A stretch of 64,000 nt of DNA, taken from the NCBI GenBank assembly GCA_900604495.1, contig UWOR01000011.1:32949-96948 (forward strand), written 5' to 3'. Shown here piece after piece: positions 58,388-64,000 of this stretch (positions are counted from its first letter, which is position 1; the number at the start of each line of letters is the position of its first letter). The position numbers and the translations under genes were made by a program. A model generated the notes under the pieces. The model saw only the letters and a list, made by a program, of their open reading frames with translations, made no database searches and was not told where the DNA came from. This DNA comes from Desulfovibrio sp. Marseille-P6017 (lineage in GTDB: Bacteria; Bacillota_A; Clostridia; Peptostreptococcales; Peptostreptococcaceae).

Positions 58388-58428
58388 AAAAATAAGATTA
58401 TGATAATTTATATCATAATCTTATTTTG
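58388..58428 (+). terminator. Terminator of the 360-residue protein gene
   Basis: AAAATAAGATTATGAT and ATCATAATCTTATTTT are perfect arms around a short AT loop. Confidence 0.88.
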
Positions 58429-58517
58429 TATTTATAATATTGGGGGAATATTATGAGGAATACATTAAATAGTGTAGACAAGAAATATAAATTTTATAAC
58501 ACTAAATTTATTAAAAT

Positions 58518-59195
58518 TTACATTTCTTCCTCGTCAAATTCCTCCATATTTATTTGTGGCATACCAGGGAACATACCAGGAGGGTACATCATATTAGGTA
58601 TCATATACATACCAGGGAACATACCAGGAGGATACATCATATTAGGCATCATATACATGTTAGGGAACATACCAGGGGGATATCCCATAGGTAAGCCTTG
58701 TATATTGGGGTTTTGAGGTAATCCAGGCATATTACTAGGAGTATTAATATTTGGATACCCCTGACTGTTATATGGGTTTTGGTTATTTGGATACCCTTGA
58801 TTGTTATATGGGTTTTGGTTATTTGGATACCCTTGATTGTTATATGGGGATTGATTATTTGGATATCCTTGATTGCTATATGGATTTTGGTTATTTGGGT
58901 ACCCTTGATTAGCAGGTTCAAAAGGTTCTGATTGATTATAGTCATTATCTTCTATTGTTGGATATACAGAGTTATCATCCATTTGAGGTAAATCAGGATT
59001 TCCTGGATTCTCTGCAAATGGATTAGCGTAAGTCACGTATCCGTTTGATGTAGGCTCCATTTGATAGTTTGAAAACTGAGGTCCATAAGGCATATACGGA
59101 TTAACATACATCATAGGATCAATATAAGGTCTAGGATATATATAGTTAGGGTCTATTTGATCTTTTTGTCTATTTGTATACATATTATAGTTCAT
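58518..59195 (-). CDS. Tyr/Pro/Asn/Met-rich tandem-repeat protein
   Basis: A 225-residue low-complexity protein with no signal peptide. Residues 1-95 are Tyr/Pro/Asn-rich. Residues 96-148 hold four copies plus a part-copy of the 12-residue unit NQGYPNNQNPYN. Residues 172-213 hold two copies plus a part of the 16-residue unit YPPGMFPGMYMIPNMM, and the end is acidic (MEEFDEEEM). There is no cysteine. Such composition is seen in spore-coat, exosporium and phase-separating proteins, but a spore role here is inference. The start is ATG behind GAAGGAGAA on the minus strand. Repeat copy number is likely to vary between strains. Confidence 0.8.
   Translation of the reverse strand: MNYNMYTNRQKDQIDPNYIYPRPYIDPMMYVNPYMPYGPQFSNYQMEPTSNGYVTYANPFAENPGNPDLPQMDDNSVYPTIEDNDYNQSEPFEPANQGYPNNQNPYSNQGYPNNQSPYNNQGYPNNQNPYNNQGYPNNQNPYNSQGYPNINTPSNMPGLPQNPNIQGLPMGYPPGMFPNMYMMPNMMYPPGMFPGMYMIPNMMYPPGMFPGMPQINMEEFDEEEM
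58557..58682 (-). repeat. 48-base tandem repeat encoding YPPGMFPGMYMIPNMM units
   Basis: Two full 48-base copies and one partial copy lie in tandem. The first two are nearly identical at the DNA level, showing recent slippage or gene conversion. Confidence 0.85.
58752..58910 (-). repeat. 36-base tandem repeat encoding NQGYPNNQNPYN units
   Basis: GGATACCC recurs with a 36-base period (for example 58753 and 58789). Four full units and one partial unit are present, most differing at one or two bases. Confidence 0.9.
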
Positions 59196-59312
59196 GATTA
59201 ATTCTCCTTCCTAAAACACACTGCTTTAAATTTGCTCTTAATAATATATATATTATTAATAAAATTAATATGTGTATAAAAAAATATTGATGAAAAATCA
59301 TAGTAATAATAG

Positions 59313-59370
59313 TTGCAAAGATATGATATCTAGCATATAATACAATATATGAACAGTTATTCATATATTG
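59313..59370 (+). promoter_or_regulatory. cadC-cadA promoter and perfect ArsR/SmtB-type operator
   Basis: TTGCAA (59313) and TATAAT (59336) are 17 bases apart. Immediately downstream CAATATATGAA-N6-TTCATATATTG (59343-59370) is a perfect inverted repeat containing ATGAACA-N2-TATTCAT, the known SmtB/ArsR operator type. A bound repressor would cover the transcript start. Confidence 0.9.
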
Positions 59371-59391
59371 TTATAAATGGAGGAATTAAAT

Positions 59392-59763
59392 ATGAAACAA
59401 AGAACAATTACTGCATGTGAATGCAATGATATACATGAAGATATAGTAAATGAAACTAAAAGTAGCATGCCTGAAGAAGAAATGTTATATGATTTAGCGG
59501 AATTATTTAAAGTTTTTGGGGATACGACGAGAATAAAAATACTATACGCATTATTTTCTAATGAAATGTGTGTATGTGATATAGCGAACCTTTTAAATAT
59601 GACTCACTCAGCTATATCACATCAATTGAGAGTGCTCAAACAAGCTAGACTAGTGAAGTTTAGAAAAGAAGGAAAAACGGTCTATTACTCACTAGATGAT
59701 AGTCATATTAGTCAGATATTTAACTGCGGATTAAACCATATTCAAGAGACTTATAAAAGGTAG
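59392..59763 (+). CDS. CadC-like metal-sensing ArsR/SmtB repressor
   Basis: This 123-residue winged-helix repressor should leave DNA on binding soft metals. The start is the ATG at 59392 with GGAGGAA upstream; an earlier ATG overlaps that site. The HTH is CDIANLLNMTHSAISHQLRVL. Both CadC metal sites can be traced: Cys9, Cys11, Cys60 and Cys62 for the Cd/Pb site, and Asp103, His105, His116 and Glu119 for the zinc site, with the same spacing (11 and 3) as CadC. Twelve bases downstream starts the P-type ATPase it should control. Confidence 0.92.
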   Translation: MKQRTITACECNDIHEDIVNETKSSMPEEEMLYDLAELFKVFGDTTRIKILYALFSNEMCVCDIANLLNMTHSAISHQLRVLKQARLVKFRKEGKTVYYSLDDSHISQIFNCGLNHIQETYKR

Positions 59764-59774
59764 GAGGGCATAAA

Positions 59775-62450
59775 ATGGGAGATTTTAGTTTATTAAGAAA
59801 AGAAATTAGCCTAAGTGGTTTGGAGTGTTCTCAGTGTGCAAAGGCTATATGTAAAACAGTATCAGAGTTAGAGGAAATAGAAAATTGTAATTTAGATTTA
59901 GATAAAAAAGTACTTAAAATAGATGTATTAGATTCATATAATGAAGAAGTCGTAATTTCCTCAGTAATAGATATAATAAACTCTATAGAGCCAGGTTTAG
60001 ATATTGGTGTTGTCTTAAACTCTATACCGTATAAAAAAAGACAAAGAGGTATAAAGAAAGATTTAGTTTCTAAGAAAAGTAAAATTAAATCTGAAAACGA
60101 TGGGGCTAAAGTAGAGCTCATACTAAATGGTTTAAACTGTGCTCATTGTGCAGAAGTTATAAATGATAAAATAGGAAAATTAGAAGGTATAGATTCCTGT
60201 AATCTAAACTTTGTAAACAAAAAGCTTACTATAAATATAATTGATAAGAAAAAAGAAAATGATTTAGTAGAAAAATCTATAAATATAATAAATAATACAG
60301 AACCAGGACTAGATATAGAAATAGTAAAAAAAGTTAAAAAGGGTGTGAAGAAAGAGCTTATATTAAATGGTTTGAACTGTGCTCATTGTGCAGAAGTTAT
60401 AAATCAAAAAGTGAATGATTTAAACGGGGTAGAAAGTGCGGATTTAAATTTTATAAATAAAAAATTAAGTATAGTGTTAAAAAAAGGAGAAGACGATAAA
60501 GAGGTCATCTCAACTATAATAGATATAATAAATAATACAGAGCCAGGATTAGATATAAATGTAGCTGAAGGTGGAAAGAAAGATAATAAATATAAAGATG
60601 AAAAAGATTCTTCGAAAAAAGATTTAATAAAATTAATCATTGGGTTTGTCATATATGCTATTGCAATATACCAAAGTAGTAATGGTATAGAAAGTACAAT
60701 GATGAATATATTACTAATTATATCTTATATAGTAGTAGGAGGTAGCGTAGTACTAAAAGCTATTAAAAATATATCTAAAGGAAGAATTTTTGATGAGAAT
60801 TTTTTAATGGCGATAGCTACAATTGGAGCTTTAGGAATTGGTGAAATATCAGAAGCTGTAGCAGTTATGTTATTCTATCAATTAGGAGAGTATTTACAAG
60901 GGATTGCTGTAGGTAAGTCTAGAAAATCTATAGCATCTCTTATGAATATAAGACCTGATAATGCACATTTAAAAGTGAATAATGAAATAAAGGTAGTTTC
61001 TCCTGAAAATGTGGAAATAGGAGATATAATAGTTATAAAGCCAGGTGAAAAAGTGCCTTTAGATGGTGTAATAATAGAAGGTTCATCAATGGTAGATACA
61101 TCAGCTATAACTGGTGAATCTGTTTTAAGAGATGCAAGTAAAGGTGATGAAATTTTATCTGGATTTATAAACAAAAATGCTTTACTAACTGTAAAGGTAA
61201 CAAAGGAATATGAAGAATCAACTGTTTCTAAAATATTAGACTTAGTTGAAAATGCAAGTAGTAAAAAATCTAAAACTGAAAACTTTATATCTAAGTTTTC
61301 TAGATATTATACTCCAGTAGTGGTATCTTTAGCTACTGCAATAGTTATAATTCCTTTATTAATAATTCCAGGAGCTAAGTTTAGTGAATGGTTATATAGA
61401 GGGCTTATATTCTTGGTAGTTTCTTGTCCTTGTGCTTTAGTATTATCAATACCATTAAGCTTTTTCAGTGGAATCGGTCATGCATCAAAAAATGGCATTC
61501 TTATAAAAGGTAGTAATTACCTAGAGGCTTTGAAAGATATAGACACAGTAGTTTTCGATAAAACAGGAACTTTAACTAAGGGAGTATTTAATGTAACTAA
61601 TGTAAATTCTATAGGTATATCAAAAGATGAATTAATACATTATGCAGCTATAGCAGAGGTTAATTCCAATCACCCTATAGCCAAGTCAATATTAAAATAC
61701 TATGGAAAAGATGTTGATATAGAGAATATAAAAAAATATGAAGAAATTGCAGCGCATGGTATAAGAGTTCAATATGATACAGATATGATTTTAGCTGGTA
61801 ATGAAAAATTAATGAAAATTAATAATATATTATATTCTGAATCTAAAGAAGTTGGAACAGTAGTGCATATAGCTGTAAATAGTATATATAGAGGATATAT
61901 TGTTATATCTGATGAAGTTAAAGATGATAGTAAAGACGCAATAGCAAATTTAAAAAATATTGGTATAAAAGAAGTTATAATGTTGACAGGTGATAATAAA
62001 AATGTAGCTAACAAAGTTGCATTAGATTTAAGGTTAGATAAAGTATACTCTGATTTGCTTCCTAATGAAAAAGTAGAAAAAGTAGAAGAAATATACAAAA
62101 ATAGAAACGAAAAAGAAAAGGTGGCATTTGTTGGTGATGGAATAAATGATGCTCCGGTACTTGCTCGTGTAGATGTAGGAATAGCTATGGGAGGTTTAGG
62201 TTCGGATGCAGCTATAGAGGCTGCTGATGTAGTTCTTATGACAGATGAGCCAAATAAAATATACAAAGCTATAGAAATATCTAAAAAAACTAATAAGATA
62301 GTGTGGCAAAATATAATATTTGCTCTTAGTATTAAGGTTATTGTTATGATAATGGGTGCAGGAGGTATTGCTACTATGTGGGAAGCCATATTTGCAGATG
62401 TTGGAGTAGCATTAATAGCGGTACTAAATGCTATGAGAATTCTTAGATAA
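59775..62450 (+). CDS. Zn/Cd/Pb-type P1B ATPase with three N-terminal HMA domains
   Basis: This 891-residue membrane pump exports soft divalent metals using ATP. Three heavy-metal-associated domains come first: CSQC (Cys18/Cys21), CAHC (122/125) and CAHC (202/205). Domains two and three are almost identical around NGLNCAHCAEVIN, a sign of recent duplication. The membrane CPC is at 551-553 (SCPCALVLS), the phosphorylation site DKTGT at 595, TGES at 446-449, and GDGINDAP near the C-terminus. CPC with the CadC-like regulator favours Zn, Cd or Pb over Cu. The start is ATG behind TAGGAGGG. Confidence 0.95.
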   Translation: MGDFSLLRKEISLSGLECSQCAKAICKTVSELEEIENCNLDLDKKVLKIDVLDSYNEEVVISSVIDIINSIEPGLDIGVVLNSIPYKKRQRGIKKDLVSKKSKIKSENDGAKVELILNGLNCAHCAEVINDKIGKLEGIDSCNLNFVNKKLTINIIDKKKENDLVEKSINIINNTEPGLDIEIVKKVKKGVKKELILNGLNCAHCAEVINQKVNDLNGVESADLNFINKKLSIVLKKGEDDKEVISTIIDIINNTEPGLDINVAEGGKKDNKYKDEKDSSKKDLIKLIIGFVIYAIAIYQSSNGIESTMMNILLIISYIVVGGSVVLKAIKNISKGRIFDENFLMAIATIGALGIGEISEAVAVMLFYQLGEYLQGIAVGKSRKSIASLMNIRPDNAHLKVNNEIKVVSPENVEIGDIIVIKPGEKVPLDGVIIEGSSMVDTSAITGESVLRDASKGDEILSGFINKNALLTVKVTKEYEESTVSKILDLVENASSKKSKTENFISKFSRYYTPVVVSLATAIVIIPLLIIPGAKFSEWLYRGLIFLVVSCPCALVLSIPLSFFSGIGHASKNGILIKGSNYLEALKDIDTVVFDKTGTLTKGVFNVTNVNSIGISKDELIHYAAIAEVNSNHPIAKSILKYYGKDVDIENIKKYEEIAAHGIRVQYDTDMILAGNEKLMKINNILYSESKEVGTVVHIAVNSIYRGYIVISDEVKDDSKDAIANLKNIGIKEVIMLTGDNKNVANKVALDLRLDKVYSDLLPNEKVEKVEEIYKNRNEKEKVAFVGDGINDAPVLARVDVGIAMGGLGSDAAIEAADVVLMTDEPNKIYKAIEISKKTNKIVWQNIIFALSIKVIVMIMGAGGIATMWEAIFADVGVALIAVLNAMRILR

Positions 62451-62457
62451 AATAAGT

Positions 62458-62494
62458 GAAAGCCTCTTAGTCATTTTTGACTAAGGGGCTTTCG
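62458..62494. terminator. Bidirectional terminator between the P-type ATPase and TrhA genes
   Basis: GAAAGCCTCTTAGTCA and TGACTAAGGGGCTTTC pair with one wobble around TTTT, between convergent genes. Confidence 0.85.
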
Positions 62495-62500
62495 TTAGTT

Positions 62501-63148
62501 TTATATTACATATATGTATACACAGATAAAATGAAGTAAACTACCTAGCATAATAAATAAATGGAATATTTCATGATATTCAAAATTTTTAAATTTTAAA
62601 AACTTAGGTTTAAGTCCATAGATAGCTGCTCCTACAGTATATGCAAGCCCTCCGGATACCAATAATATTAATCCATTAACTGATAAAGAATGATATAACG
62701 GTTTGATAACAAATATAGCCATCCATCCCATAGCAACATAAATTAGTGTAGAAATCCATCTAGGACAATTAAACCAAATTAGTTTAAATAAAACACCTAA
62801 TATAGCTATGAAAAGTAATACACCAAAAAGAATAAAACCTTTAGGTCCTTTTAGAGATATTAAACAAAATGGTGCATATGAACCTGCTATTAGTATGAAA
62901 ATCATTGAATGATCAATTTTTCTTAAAAATTTAATTCTAGAATCAGTTGCTATAGTTAAATGATAAGTAGCAGAAGCTGAGTATAATAGAATTAAACTTA
63001 CTCCAAAAATAATTACTGCAGTTAGTGATGTTATAGAAGGATCTCTTAGTGTGGTCTTTATAACTAGTGCTAATAGCCCAACAAATGCTAGAATAGCACC
63101 GATTAGATGTGTAACACCGTTAATTGATTCTCTAACATACTTTCCCAT
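62501..63148 (-). CDS. Hemolysin III/TrhA (PAQR) family membrane protein
   Basis: A 215-residue protein with seven hydrophobic segments. PAQR-family motifs are intact: NGVTHLIGAILAF at the N-terminus, SATYHL, RKIDHSMIFILIAGSYAPF and the C-terminal FEYHEIFHLFIMLGSLLHF, supplying the conserved Ser, His and Asp that bind zinc. The bacterial family is annotated as hemolysin III; work in other bacteria links it to membrane homeostasis. The start is ATG with TGGAGG upstream on the minus strand. Confidence 0.93.
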   Translation of the reverse strand: MGKYVRESINGVTHLIGAILAFVGLLALVIKTTLRDPSITSLTAVIIFGVSLILLYSASATYHLTIATDSRIKFLRKIDHSMIFILIAGSYAPFCLISLKGPKGFILFGVLLFIAILGVLFKLIWFNCPRWISTLIYVAMGWMAIFVIKPLYHSLSVNGLILLVSGGLAYTVGAAIYGLKPKFLKFKNFEYHEIFHLFIMLGSLLHFICVYIYVI

Positions 63149-63416
63149 AAATAAACCTCCAGTTCGTGAATGTTAAGTTTATATAATGAAACTATTTTAA
63201 TAAAATAAATTAATTTCAAAATATAGCCATAATACTATTATACTCTATAAGTGAAAACATTCATCTAATTTTTAAAATAAATTTTGAATATCAAAATAAA
63301 TTATTAATAAAAAATTTTTGAATAAAATTTAACTTCGAAAAATGAGTATATATCTGAACTTAAGAAAATAACACTCTAATTTATAACTTAAAATTAAAAT
63401 TAATTTAAAAAAGGGG
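63149..63416. other. AT-rich gap upstream of the rRNA operon
   Basis: Very AT-rich sequence between the trhA start and the first rrn promoter. It probably contains the trhA promoter and UP-like A/T tracts for rrn; no gene or distinct motif was recognised. Confidence 0.5.
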
Positions 63417-63445
63417 TTGACCGATAAAGAATATGGTGGTAAAGT
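63417..63445 (+). promoter_or_regulatory. rrn promoter P1
   Basis: TTGACC and TAAAGT are spaced by 17 bases, preceded by an A/T-rich stretch that could serve as an UP element. Confidence 0.65.
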
Positions 63446-63492
63446 ATTACTTGTCCAAGAGATACGGACGAAAAATAAAACGAAAGAAAATG

Positions 63493-63521
63493 TTGACAAG
63501 ATTGAAATAAGTTGTTAATAT
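63493..63521 (+). promoter_or_regulatory. rrn promoter P2
   Basis: TTGACA and TAATAT are spaced by 17 bases, about 130 bases before the mature 16S start. Tandem rrn promoters are usual in Firmicutes. The leader that follows contains ACTTTGAAAATTAAACAG, a stretch common in clostridial rRNA spacers. Confidence 0.75.
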
Positions 63522-63653
63522 AAGTAAGTCGAAACAATGAACTTTGAAAATTAAACAGTAGGTTAATTTATAAAATTTATTCTTATTTAAGAATTAAACA
63601 CAAACAACCAAGCCAGATATTCAGATAATGATTAGCTGAGCAATGGACAACTT

Positions 63654-64000
<347 letters not shown>

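Noticed and set aside
58453..58716. Open frame of 87 codons on the + strand with a GGGGGA site before its ATG
   Set aside because: Most of it is antisense to the tandem-repeat protein, and its GNIPGGYIILG repeats are the mirror of the coding repeats. The first 20 codons might be a remnant, but nothing supports a real gene.

Overview
The window is low-GC, Clostridia-type chromosomal DNA. The 5' part of a 16S rRNA gene at the right end, the AT-rich codon use, strong AGGAGG ribosome-binding sites and the gene order (rex, cooS, NlpC/P60 hydrolase, pyr, groESL, larBC, guaBA, purECFMNHDL, htpG) point to the family Peptostreptococcaceae, somewhere near Romboutsia, Paraclostridium or Clostridioides. 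Genus is not settled here. No phage, insertion sequence, CRISPR array or tRNA gene was recognised.

Layout. 1-2.5 kb: truncated ABC-F gene (-), the redox sensor rex (+) and a small 2[4Fe-4S] ferredoxin gene (-). 2.8-6.4 kb: CO dehydrogenase operon cooS-cooF-FAD/NAD oxidoreductase. 6.7-7.8 kb: secreted SH3-NlpC/P60 wall hydrolase with a WalR-type triple repeat upstream. 8.0-12.3 kb: pyrBCKDE, with a PyrR-binding-loop hairpin next to the pyrB ribosome-binding site. 12.4-14.5 kb: divergent LysR regulator and YeiH exporter. 14.6-15.9 kb: two deoxynucleoside kinases (-). 16.1-18.4 kb: ogg and cls. 18.5-20.6 kb: CIRCE-groES-groEL. 20.7-22.7 kb: larB and a larC split across two frames at an A AAA AAC slippery heptamer. 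22.7-26.0 kb: guanine riboswitch, guaB, guaA. 26.2-28.8 kb: BMP/PnrA-like nucleoside lipoprotein and AzgA purine permease. 28.8-30.5 kb: fhs (-). 30.9-41.7 kb: the purECFMNHDL operon. 41.8-44.4 kb: CIRCE-hsp20 and htpG.

44.4-53.2 kb is the least explained part. Two OFA-type MFS transporters (-) each face a paralogous, unrecognised ~500-residue protein with an N-terminal HTH-like segment (+). An AGCS amino-acid:cation symporter and an 87-residue basic protein lie between the two pairs. An unusual 18-bp sequence is shared by the regions upstream of the first regulator and of the symporter. 53.2-59.2 kb: metallophosphoesterase, a three-gene cluster (DUF5685-like protein with two Asp-rich motifs, TPR protein with an 18-cysteine tail, membrane protein), a zinc-ribbon protein (-), a HAD phosphatase (-), an unknown 360-residue protein and a Tyr/Pro/Asn/Met repeat protein (-). 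59.3-62.5 kb: CadC-like ArsR repressor with a perfect dyad operator and a three-HMA Zn/Cd P-type ATPase. 62.5-63.1 kb: hemolysin III/TrhA protein (-). 63.4-64.0 kb: two rrn promoters and the start of 16S rRNA.

Functionally, much of the window serves nucleotide supply: de novo pyrimidine and purine synthesis, GMP synthesis, purine and deoxynucleoside salvage, and formyl-THF production by Fhs for PurN and PurH. Stress chaperones (groESL, hsp20, htpG) and redox/metal functions (rex, CODH, larBC, cadC-cadA) are interspersed. Recurrent ACGAAC/T boxes near guaB, azgA, fhs and purE suggest, but do not prove, a shared purine regulator.
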